From VXNE01 sp965200505 (GTDB lineage: Bacteria; Pseudomonadota; Gammaproteobacteria; Pseudomonadales; Azotimanducaceae), in the NCBI GenBank assembly GCA_965200505.1, contig OZ241343.1:2914001-2978000 (forward strand): a stretch of 64,000 nt of DNA, written 5' to 3'. The notes under the pieces are model-generated. The model searched no databases. It was not told the DNA's origin and saw only the letters and a program-made list of their open reading frames with translations. This document shows, in pieces, positions 44,711 through 52,823 of this stretch. How positions within the stretch are numbered: the first letter of the stretch is position 1; every line of letters starts with the position of its first letter. Made by a program: the position numbers and the translations under genes.

Positions 44711-46474
44711 ATGGCCGGCCGCATCCCCCAATCCTTCATCAACGACTTGCTGGCGCGGGTCGATATCGTGGATGTCATCGAACCGCGTGTGCCCCTGCGC
44801 AAGGCCGGCAAGAACCACAAGGGGTGTTGTCCGTTCCACAAGGAGAAGACGCCCTCCTTCAACGTCCACAGCGAGCGCGGCTTCTACAAGTGCTTCGGCT
44901 GCGGCGTGTCCGGCACCGCGCTCACCTTTTTGATGGAACACGACCACCTTGAGTTCGTCGAGGCCGTGGAGGTGTTGGCGCGGCAAGCCGGCGTCGAGGT
45001 GCCTCGGGAAGGTGGCGCGCCGCGGCCCAAACCGGCGCTCGGGCTCTATGAGGTGCTCGCCCAGGCGGCGCGGCTGTATCGGAATGCGTTGGCGCAGCAC
45101 GCCGAAGCGGGGCGGGCGATCGAGTATCTCCGCGCGCGCGGCCTTGACGGCCAAATCGCCCAGCGCTTCGGCATCGGCTTCGCGCCGCCGGGCTGGGATT
45201 TCCTCAAGAACGCCTTGGGGCAATCGGTGCCGACATTGGTTGAGGCGGGGCTCTTGGCGCAAAACGAAGGCGGGCGCAGCTACGACCGGCTGCGCGACCG
45301 CATCGTCTTTCCGATCCGCGACACGCGCGGGCGCGTGGTGGGCTTTGGCGGGCGGACACTGCCGGGCGAAGGCGAGGACTCGGGGCCGAAGTACCTGAAC
45401 TCACCGGAAACGCCCGTCTTCCAGAAGGCCCACGAGTTGTATGGCCTGCACGAAGCGCGTGGCAGCACACCGGGCGTGCGGTTGGCGCGGTTGGTGGTGG
45501 TCGAGGGCTACATGGATGTGGTGGCGCTCGCCCAACATGGCGTCACCAACGCGGTGGCGACATTGGGCACCGCGGTGGCCGGCAGCCATTTCGGGAAGCT
45601 CTATCGCAACGCCCCTGAGGTGGTGTGCTGCTTTGATGGCGACGAAGCCGGCCGCGCCGCCGCGTGGCGGGCCTTGGAGGCGGGGCTGCCGACGTTGCAA
45701 GAGGGTCGGCAGCTGCGGTTCGCGTTCCTGCCGGATGGCGAAGACCCGGACAGCCACATCCGAACCGTGGGGCAGGCGGGTTTCGAGGGGCTGCTGGGGG
45801 ATGCGATGTCCGCCGAGGACTACCTGGTGGAGCGGCTGTGCCAAGGCCTCGATCTGAGCGTGGTGGGGGATCGGGCGGTGTTGGGCGGCTTGGCGAAGCC
45901 GTTGCTGGCGCTGCTGCCGCCCGGCGCCCACAAGGAGGCATTGCGTTCACGCCTCGCGCAACTCGTTGATGTGGCGCCCACGGCCCTTGACGCAATGCCC
46001 GCCGCCGAGGCCGAACCGCGACCGCGCTCGGAACTGGTCTCGCCAAGCGCCGAATCCGCGTTGGGTCAGCGGCTGCTTGGCCATCTGATGCGGGCACCGG
46101 CGCTCTATCGGTGCCTCGATGGTGATTTGGCGGCGGCGCTGCTGGATGCCGAGGAAGACTCCTTGTTTGTGCGCGTGGCACGGCGGGCGGCCGGCACGGC
46201 GACCACGCAGCCCGCCGAGCTGCTGGCGAGTTTCCTGCAAGATCCGGCCTACGAAACGCTGCGCCGGCTCGCCGAAGCGCCATCCGTGCTCGATGGCGTG
46301 GCCTTGCAGGATGAGTTTGCCGAGGGCGTGGCCCGATACGTGCGCAAGCGGCGGGATGCTGAGCGGCGCAAGCTGGCCGTGGCGTTGCGCGAGGACAGTT
46401 CCACCGAGACCCTCGCTCGGTATTGGCGGGCGCGGCGCGAAGGGGATCAATCGGTGGCGCGAGCGCCTTCCTGA
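44711..46474 (+). CDS. dnaG: DNA primase
   Basis: 587 residues, close to E. coli DnaG (581). The N-terminal zinc ligands are Cys40, His43, Cys61 and Cys64 (CCPFHKE...CFGCG). The primase core has FGIGFAPPGWD and FPIRDTRGRVVGFGGR. The TOPRIM segment is VVVEGYMDVVAL with CFDGDEAGRAA. The C-terminal helicase-binding part is diverged. It now lies just downstream of the ISAs1-like element, so expression from the rpsU promoter must cross 2.1 kb of IS. Its last 28 bp overlap the convergent sulfotransferase-like gene. Confidence 0.96.
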   Translation: MAGRIPQSFINDLLARVDIVDVIEPRVPLRKAGKNHKGCCPFHKEKTPSFNVHSERGFYKCFGCGVSGTALTFLMEHDHLEFVEAVEVLARQAGVEVPREGGAPRPKPALGLYEVLAQAARLYRNALAQHAEAGRAIEYLRARGLDGQIAQRFGIGFAPPGWDFLKNALGQSVPTLVEAGLLAQNEGGRSYDRLRDRIVFPIRDTRGRVVGFGGRTLPGEGEDSGPKYLNSPETPVFQKAHELYGLHEARGSTPGVRLARLVVVEGYMDVVALAQHGVTNAVATLGTAVAGSHFGKLYRNAPEVVCCFDGDEAGRAAAWRALEAGLPTLQEGRQLRFAFLPDGEDPDSHIRTVGQAGFEGLLGDAMSAEDYLVERLCQGLDLSVVGDRAVLGGLAKPLLALLPPGAHKEALRSRLAQLVDVAPTALDAMPAAEAEPRPRSELVSPSAESALGQRLLGHLMRAPALYRCLDGDLAAALLDAEEDSLFVRVARRAAGTATTQPAELLASFLQDPAYETLRRLAEAPSVLDGVALQDEFAEGVARYVRKRRDAERRKLAVALREDSSTETLARYWRARREGDQSVARAPS

Positions 46475-47955
46475 CGTGCTAGGTTTCCCTTGGGCGTCAA
46501 GTCCAGCGCCTTGAGGCCCGGATAGTCAGGCGGATACCTGAACGCTCGGTAAACCGCGTTGAACGGCTCTTTTCCCATCACGGTCCCGCACGGCACTGGA
46601 CCGTCTCGCAACAGCCGAAACAGCCGTTCCCCATTCACGATGGGAGAGCCATAGCGCCACACCTCCCGACCTTGGGGCGTGACTTCGAAGAGCCTGCCTT
46701 GGGCGCCCGAGGTGATCAGGGTGTTCCCGTTGGCGAGCCGTTGCGCGTTCGACAGGCGAAAGGAGAGGAAGTCGCCGGGTGGATCGGCCACGTACCGCCA
46801 ATTCGGAGCGGGCGGGGGATGCGGCTCGCCGGCCGGCCATGCGCCGAACTTCGGGTCGTCCAACGGGTATGTCAACTGCGACACGTCCGAGTGGTCGCGG
46901 CGCAAGTCGCCGAACTCGTCGCCGTTGTTGAAGAGCAGGATGTCGCTGGCGCCGGGCAGCCCCGCTGGAATCCAGTGCGCGGCGTGGGGCCAGAAGAGCC
47001 GCTGGTCGGCGACCGTGCCCGCCCCGTGCGCCCGCGGGTTCCCCCAGCGCCAGAGCAGGTCGCCGCCGCGGCCGTGGCGGCCGCCGGAACGGCCGGCGGA
47101 CTCCTCAGCGGTGGTGCTGTGGTCGATCACCCACAGCTCGCTGAAACTCCGGGCCAGGAACAAGATGTGGTCCGCCTCCGCGTGGTAGTCGATCGCGTTC
47201 GCGTGCAGCCAGGTCCCCCGATTTACCCGGCCTGCCTTTGCCGCGATGGTTAGCTTCTCAAGCAGGAAGTTGAGGTCGACGCGCCCGGGGTGGTCGGCGG
47301 GGCGGCCGTAGTTCGGCTTGTCGGGGTCGAAGTCCTGCACGAGGTGATCCCACGGCGACCACCGCCAGACGACTTGTCCGCCAGACGGCGGCGTCGGCCG
47401 GACTTCGACCAAGTAATCGACCTTGAGGCCATCGGGCTCGACGAAGGCGGGGTTGGCGCCTGCCGCGATGACCTCTTCGCGTGCCTTCACTTCTCTGAGC
47501 AACAGCAACAAGTTGCCGTTCGGCATTACCAGATGGTCGTGATGCACCCAGGCCGTGTATTGCCAAACCACCTCGCCATCCGCATCCAACATGCCAATGG
47601 TTCTCTTTGTTTTCTTCCATGAGATCATTAGATGGCCGTCCGCGAGCAATTCAGCAGCGTGCCAGTTCAACGTTGCGGGCAAGTCCCATTGATGCACCAC
47701 GTGGCCCGCGTTGTCGATCAAGGAGACGGTGCCGTCGAACGCCTCCTCGAACAATGTGTATCCGGGGGCCGCGCCGGGGTCATTCCGGACCAGGCCCGCT
47801 TGGATCAAATGAAGAAAATCATCCACCGTTTTGATGGGCTCTCCGCTTCCGCCGAGGCGATCGCACGGCCTGCTCACTACACTAGGGTCGCCCCCCCCCC
47901 CTGTGGCGCAACCGCCGAAAACGGCCGCGATGACCGCAAACCCGGCGATCACCAT
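46447..47955 (-). CDS. Arylsulfotransferase-like (ASST) lipoprotein, paralogue 1
   Basis: 502 residues. The signal peptide MVIAGFAVIAAVFGGC ends in a lipobox, so the mature protein should be anchored in the envelope. Just after the Cys the coding strand has 11 consecutive G (TGGGGD; 47891-47901 on this map). The body shows the ASST beta-propeller blocks: AWVHHDHLVMPNGN, ANAIDYHAEADHIL, FWPHAAHWIPAG and AQRLANGNTLITSGAQGRLFEVTPQG. ASST enzymes move sulfate between phenolic compounds; donor and acceptor here are unknown. The ATG is preferred to a TTG 14 codons upstream. Confidence 0.75.
   Translation of the reverse strand: MVIAGFAVIAAVFGGCATGGGGDPSVVSRPCDRLGGSGEPIKTVDDFLHLIQAGLVRNDPGAAPGYTLFEEAFDGTVSLIDNAGHVVHQWDLPATLNWHAAELLADGHLMISWKKTKRTIGMLDADGEVVWQYTAWVHHDHLVMPNGNLLLLLREVKAREEVIAAGANPAFVEPDGLKVDYLVEVRPTPPSGGQVVWRWSPWDHLVQDFDPDKPNYGRPADHPGRVDLNFLLEKLTIAAKAGRVNRGTWLHANAIDYHAEADHILFLARSFSELWVIDHSTTAEESAGRSGGRHGRGGDLLWRWGNPRAHGAGTVADQRLFWPHAAHWIPAGLPGASDILLFNNGDEFGDLRRDHSDVSQLTYPLDDPKFGAWPAGEPHPPPAPNWRYVADPPGDFLSFRLSNAQRLANGNTLITSGAQGRLFEVTPQGREVWRYGSPIVNGERLFRLLRDGPVPCGTVMGKEPFNAVYRAFRYPPDYPGLKALDLTPKGNLARQEGARATD
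47891..47901 (-). repeat. G11 homopolymer in coding strand of ASST paralogue 1
   Basis: Eleven C on the plus strand, hence G11 in the gene, at codons about 18-22, directly after the lipobox cysteine. At this length the gene is in frame; a change of one or two bases would end translation early. The position is typical of slipped-strand contingency tracts. Confidence 0.85.
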
Positions 47956-48012
47956 CACCTGACGTTGGCCCACAGCCACCCCTAGCTCCCGTTGCAAGTG
48001 TGCCCAGCGGGG

Positions 48013-49494
48013 TCAGCGATTGAGTGCCAAGGTCCCCTTGGGCGTCAAGTCCAGCGTCTCAAGGCCCAAGTACTCAGGAGGATGCCTGAACGCCCGGTAA
48101 ACCGCGTTCTGCCAAACTGCCCGTTCGAATCTCTCCCGAAAATCATAAGGCACTGGGTCGCCTTGGAACAACCGCTCTCCGTCCACCACGGGAGAAACGT
48201 AGCGCCAGACCTCTTCGCCTTGGGGAGTGACCTCAAAGAGCCTGCCTTGGAAGCCCGAGGCGATGAGCGTGTTGCCGTTGGCGAGCCGCTGCGCGTTTGA
48301 GAGGCGGTGGGAGAGGAAGTCGCCGGGTGGGTCCGCCACATATTGCCAAGTCGGAGCGGATGGCGGCTGCGGCCCGCCGGCGGGCCATGCGCCGAACTGC
48401 GCGTGGCCCAACGGGTAGGCCAACTCCAACACGTCCGAGTGGCCGCGCCGCAAGCCGCCGAACTCGTCGCCGTTGTTGAAGAGCAGGATGTTGCCGGCGC
48501 CGGGTAGCCCCGCCGGGATCCAGTGCGCGGCGTGGGGCCAGAACAGCCGCTGGTCGGCGACCGTGCCCGCGCCGTGCGCCCGCGGGTTCCCCCAGCGCCA
48601 GAGCAGGTCGCCGCCGCGGCCATGGCGGCCGCCGGAACGGTCGGCGGACTCCTCAGCGGTGGTGCTGTGGTCGATCGCCCACAGCTCGCTGAAGTGGCGC
48701 GGAAGGAACAGGATGTGGTCCGCCTCGGCGTGGTGGTCGATCGCGTTCGCATGCAGCCAGTCTTCCCGCATCGCCCGATCTACCTTTGCCGCGACGGTCA
48801 GCTTCTCCAGCAGGAAGTTGAGGTCGATGCGCCCGGGGTGGTCGGCGGGGCGGCCGTAGTTCGGCTTGTCGGGGTCGAAGTCCTGCACGAGGTGGTCCCA
48901 TGGGGACCACCGCCAAACGACTGCGCCGCCAGTCGGCGGCTCTGGCCGGATTTCGACCAAGTGATCGACCAAGAGGCCGTCCGGGCTGACGAAGGCGGGG
49001 TTGGCGCCGGCCGCGATGACCTCCTCACGCGACTTGATGGAATCGACCAACAGCAGCACATTGCCGTTTGGCAGCAACACATGGTCGTGATGTGCGCAGC
49101 CGGTGGGCGCATACCGCCAAACCACCTTGCCATCCGGGCGCATCCACGCGACATCGCCCCCCAACCCCAATGCGCAAGTCGCTCCCCCATCCTCCTCCAG
49201 AATCACCATCAGATGGCCGTTTGGCAGCAACTCGGCAACGGCGAAGTGGGCGTGTTCCGGCATCTCCCAGCGATGCACCATGTGGCCGGCGTTGTCGATC
49301 AAGAAAACGGGGCCGGCGCGGGTGTCAAACAAAGTGTATCCCGCGGCCGCGCCGGGGTCGTTCCGGATCAGCCCAATTGGGATTTTCCCAACGGGTGCTT
49401 GGTGTTTGGTCGAATAGATGAACCACGCGACCGCGAGCGCCGCAAGGCCGGCCAGCACCATCGGCCGGCGCAGGCTCCGGGAGGGGGGAGGCAT
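48013..49494 (-). CDS. Arylsulfotransferase-like (ASST) protein, paralogue 2
   Basis: 493 residues. The N-terminal membrane anchor or signal is LRRPMVLAGLAALAVAWFIYS, with no clear lipobox. It contains the same blocks as paralogue 1: HHDHVLLPNGN, WLHANAIDHHAEADHILFLPRHFSELW, PHAAHWIPAGLPG and NGNTLIASGFQGRLFEVTPQG. An insert GGATCALGLGGDVAW is unique to this copy. Long stretches are nearly identical in DNA to paralogues 1 and 3. Envelope location is inferred. Confidence 0.75.
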   Translation of the reverse strand: MPPPSRSLRRPMVLAGLAALAVAWFIYSTKHQAPVGKIPIGLIRNDPGAAAGYTLFDTRAGPVFLIDNAGHMVHRWEMPEHAHFAVAELLPNGHLMVILEEDGGATCALGLGGDVAWMRPDGKVVWRYAPTGCAHHDHVLLPNGNVLLLVDSIKSREEVIAAGANPAFVSPDGLLVDHLVEIRPEPPTGGAVVWRWSPWDHLVQDFDPDKPNYGRPADHPGRIDLNFLLEKLTVAAKVDRAMREDWLHANAIDHHAEADHILFLPRHFSELWAIDHSTTAEESADRSGGRHGRGGDLLWRWGNPRAHGAGTVADQRLFWPHAAHWIPAGLPGAGNILLFNNGDEFGGLRRGHSDVLELAYPLGHAQFGAWPAGGPQPPSAPTWQYVADPPGDFLSHRLSNAQRLANGNTLIASGFQGRLFEVTPQGEEVWRYVSPVVDGERLFQGDPVPYDFRERFERAVWQNAVYRAFRHPPEYLGLETLDLTPKGTLALNR

Positions 49495-49546
49495 GGCAGG
49501 TCAGTATACTGGCCGCGAACCCGTGGCGGGGTGCTGTGCCCACGAG

Positions 49547-50992
49547 TCAGCGGTGACGCGCCAAGGCGCCCTTGGGCGTCAAGTCCAACGCCTTCAACCC
49601 GGGGTACGCCGGCGCATACCTGAATGCCCGGTAAAACAAGTTCTGCCCAATGTCCTCGCCGCGAACCCCTGGGATGTTCCGGAGCGGCGGCCCTGGGTCG
49701 CGTTGAATGCAATCCTTCCCGGTACACCACGGGGAAACGTAGCGCCACACCTCCCGGCCTTGGGGCGTGACCTCGAAGATTGTGCCTTGTAAGCCCGAGG
49801 CGATCAGCGTATTGCCGTTGGCGAGCCGTTGCGCGTTCGACACGCGGAGGGATAGCAAGTCGCCGGGCGGGTCGGCCATGTACCGCCAAGTTGGAGCCGG
49901 TGGCGGCTGCGGCTCGCCGGCCGGCCATGCGCCGAACTTCGCGTCGCCCAATGGGTAGGCCAACTCCAACACTTCCGAATGGCCGCGGCGCAAGCTGCCG
50001 AACTCGTCGCCGTTGTTGAAGAGGAGAATGTTGCCGGTGCCGGGCAGCCCCGCCGGAATCCAGTGCGCGGCGTGGGGCCAGAAGAGTTGTTGGTGGGCGA
50101 CCGTGCCTGCGCCGTGGCCCCGCGGGTTCCCCCAGCGCCAGAGCAGGTCACCGCCGCGGCCGTGGCGTCCACCCGAGCGGCCGGCGGATTCCTCGGCGGT
50201 GGTGCTGTGGTCGATCACCCACAGCTCGCTGAAGTGGCGCGAAAGGAACAGGATGTGGTTCGCCTCGGCGTGGTGGTCGATCGCGTTCGCATGCAGCCAG
50301 TCGTCCCGCTCAGCATGGGTGGCGACGCTCAAGTGTTCCAGCAGAAAGTTGATGTCGATGCGGCTAGGATGGTCGGCTGGGCGGCCGTAGTTCGGCTTGT
50401 CGGGGTCGAAGTCCTGCACGAGGTGATCCCACGGCGACCACCGCCAGACGACTTGTCCGCCTTCCGATGGTGCCGGCCGAACCTCTATCACATAATCGAC
50501 TGTGAGGCCGTTCGGATCGACGAAGGCGGGGTCGGCGCCGACCGCGATGATCTCTTCGCGGGACTTTCTGCCGGCGAGCAAGAGCAGCACGTTGCCGTTC
50601 GGCAGCACCACATGGTCGTGATGAACCCCGTCTTGGGCCGTGTATCGCCAAACCACTTTGCCATCCGCATCGACCACGCCAATGGTCTTGGAGCCCAACT
50701 TGGCCATCAGATGACCATCCGCGAGCAATTCGGGGGCGGCCCATACTGCCGATCCGGGCAAGTCCCATCGATGCACCAGGTGGCCCGCGTTGTCGATCAG
50801 GAAGACGGGGCCTGCGTGGGTGTCGAACAACGTGTATCCCGCTGCCGCGCCGGGGTCGTTCCGCATCAGCCCCGCTCGGAGCTTCCCAAGGGGTGCTTCG
50901 CGCTCAGACGCGGTTGAGGAGCTGGTCGAAACGGCCGCGAGGGCCGCAAGACCAAGCATCACCAGCGGACGGCACGGGCTGAGACTGAGCAT
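49547..50992 (-). CDS. Arylsulfotransferase-like (ASST) protein, paralogue 3
   Basis: 481 residues from the ATG; a TTG three codons earlier is less likely. The signal-like start is CRPLVMLGLAALAAVSTSSST. The ASST blocks are GVHHDHVVLPNGN, WLHANAIDHHAEANHILFLSRHFSELW, PHAAHWIPAGLPGTGN and NGNTLIASGLQGTIFEVTPQG. It is the copy nearest the O-antigen-ligase-like gene, whose stop is 31 bp upstream, so all three copies probably belong to that operon. Confidence 0.75.
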   Translation of the reverse strand: MLSLSPCRPLVMLGLAALAAVSTSSSTASEREAPLGKLRAGLMRNDPGAAAGYTLFDTHAGPVFLIDNAGHLVHRWDLPGSAVWAAPELLADGHLMAKLGSKTIGVVDADGKVVWRYTAQDGVHHDHVVLPNGNVLLLLAGRKSREEIIAVGADPAFVDPNGLTVDYVIEVRPAPSEGGQVVWRWSPWDHLVQDFDPDKPNYGRPADHPSRIDINFLLEHLSVATHAERDDWLHANAIDHHAEANHILFLSRHFSELWVIDHSTTAEESAGRSGGRHGRGGDLLWRWGNPRGHGAGTVAHQQLFWPHAAHWIPAGLPGTGNILLFNNGDEFGSLRRGHSEVLELAYPLGDAKFGAWPAGEPQPPPAPTWRYMADPPGDLLSLRVSNAQRLANGNTLIASGLQGTIFEVTPQGREVWRYVSPWCTGKDCIQRDPGPPLRNIPGVRGEDIGQNLFYRAFRYAPAYPGLKALDLTPKGALARHR

Positions 50993-51023
50993 GGCCCCCA
51001 ATTTTAGAGGCTACGGCGCGGAT

Positions 51024-52820
51024 CTAACGCAAAGCCGGCGAGGCGCATTGCCGCGCTGACGGCAACGTCGTGATGCGGTCGATGGCGAAGGCCAAGCCGA
51101 TGAGTAGGAAGTGTCCCCAATCTCCGGTGAAGGGCCCCTTGCCATGCGCCAAGCTGTTCACGATGTAGGCCAGCATCGCACCGCCGACGGCGGCCACTAG
51201 ATAGAGGGATCCGGCATCACGGGCCTTAAGTGCATGGAGCGCGGAGCGGCTGAGCGATCTGAACACGAGCAGGTAGAAGATGACGAGCAAGCCGAGGCCG
51301 GGCAACCCATAGTCCACCAACACGAGCAGGAACTGGTTGTGCGGGTCGCCATGCAGCAATTCGAGCGCCTGTGGATGGCCAGGCAAGAGGTCGCCCAATG
51401 CCTCGCCACTCGGCGCGTACCGTCCTGTGCCCAGGGGGTTGCTCACCGCCGAGCGCCCGGCAAGGCGCAGCATGAGAAACCGGGAGTTCGCCGAATAAGA
51501 CGACCAGTCGAGCATGCGTGACAGTTTCGGGGCCCACTTGTGGCGCGGCCCCATGTGGCGCATTTCAGTGGCGATCCCGGCCGTGGTGAGCCCTTGGCCC
51601 CCGTAGAGGTTCAGCCGCCGCCAGGTTGTCCAGGCGGTCGTGCCCACGCGGCGCACACGGGATTCATAGCGAACGATGTCGGTGGCGCGCGACACCCGCC
51701 ACGACACCGTCAGTTTGCCGTCGCTTCTGGCCGTGGCGACGGCTTCGCCCGCCCGGCCGGCCGCCTGCAGCTGCCGGGCACGCGCTTGCACCACATAGTC
51801 GCTCCCCGGCGTGAGACCTATGATCTCGCCAAAAGCCCGCTGCTCCTCCGACGCCGGCACATACATGCCAACCGCGAAGCGCTCGATGGCGGGCACCCCG
51901 GGGTCATCGACGCGGATGACAGCCGGCAACTCGCCGGCCACCGGCGCGTTGCGCAGCGCCGGAGGGAAGGCCACGACGAGCCAGAGCGCCATCAGGCCGG
52001 CCACCCACGGCAAGCGCCGGCGAGCCTCCTCAGCGCATAGCGCCAGCGCCACGACGAGGCCGCCGCCGACGAGCCCCGCAAACATGGGGGAGCGGGCGCC
52101 GTCGATGACCAACGCGGTGACGAGCGTCATCAACATGATGTACCAGAGCACGGCGCCGCCATTGGGGAGCACACGCCGCCGCCTGGCCGCAAAGAGCAGC
52201 GCCGCCAGCGCGAGCGGCAACGCCACCGCGAGCTGATAGCCGAAGGTGGGCGGGTCGGCGGCCATGCCGGACAACCGCAGCGACCTCCAAGACGCCTCCA
52301 AAAACTTTGGCTGCACGTCGGCGATGCTGAGCCAAACGGTGAGGAACGGTTCCTGCACAAACGCCACTGCGAGACCAAAGATGGCGGAGACGAACGTCGC
52401 CGCCACGAACGTCAACGCCATCAACCTCGCACGGCGCAACGTCGTCACCGCCAGGCACGTCGCAGCGAGCACACCGATGCCCAGTGCCGTCTGCGCCAAC
52501 CGCACCGGGGGCGCCGTGCCCGTGCGGCCGTGTACCACCAGCGCCCACAAGAGCCACAGCAGAGCGACTGCGACCACACCTGCTGCCGGCCGCAGCGCGG
52601 TGAACGCCCCCCCGCATTGGACGCCGCCGTGCCGAAGCCCCAACCCGACGAGGAACGTCGCGGCGAGGGCCGCCAAGGTGCCAAGCACCACGTTGGGCCC
52701 GCCCCAGGGCAGGGGTGTGCTGGCAAACCAATGCTGGGCGACCACGGTCGCCAGCACCAGCGCGAACAGCAGCCGCGTCAAGTGTGCTCGGCCAACGTCC
52801 CGCAGGACGCCGCGTTGCAC
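51024..52820 (-). CDS. O-antigen ligase/polymerase-like (Wzy_C) membrane protein
   Basis: 598 residues from GTG, with about twelve hydrophobic segments. A large soluble loop (about residues 300-440, between FPPALRNAP and FLMLRLAG) contains a fibronectin-III-like stretch (GLTPGSDYVVQARARQLQAAG, WRVSRATDIVRYESRVRRVG) and should face the periplasm. The Wzy_C-type motif HGDPHNQFLLVLVDYGLPGL follows. Such proteins join or polymerise lipid-linked glycans in the periplasm. It lies 3 bp after the ABC exporter gene. Ligase or polymerase cannot be decided. Confidence 0.72.
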   Translation of the reverse strand: MQRGVLRDVGRAHLTRLLFALVLATVVAQHWFASTPLPWGGPNVVLGTLAALAATFLVGLGLRHGGVQCGGAFTALRPAAGVVAVALLWLLWALVVHGRTGTAPPVRLAQTALGIGVLAATCLAVTTLRRARLMALTFVAATFVSAIFGLAVAFVQEPFLTVWLSIADVQPKFLEASWRSLRLSGMAADPPTFGYQLAVALPLALAALLFAARRRRVLPNGGAVLWYIMLMTLVTALVIDGARSPMFAGLVGGGLVVALALCAEEARRRLPWVAGLMALWLVVAFPPALRNAPVAGELPAVIRVDDPGVPAIERFAVGMYVPASEEQRAFGEIIGLTPGSDYVVQARARQLQAAGRAGEAVATARSDGKLTVSWRVSRATDIVRYESRVRRVGTTAWTTWRRLNLYGGQGLTTAGIATEMRHMGPRHKWAPKLSRMLDWSSYSANSRFLMLRLAGRSAVSNPLGTGRYAPSGEALGDLLPGHPQALELLHGDPHNQFLLVLVDYGLPGLGLLVIFYLLVFRSLSRSALHALKARDAGSLYLVAAVGGAMLAYIVNSLAHGKGPFTGDWGHFLLIGLAFAIDRITTLPSARQCASPALR

Positions 52821-52823
52821 CGC

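Noticed and set aside
46475..46600. rpoD expected after dnaG
   Set aside because: The gene after dnaG is a convergent ASST-like gene; no sigma factor frame is present.
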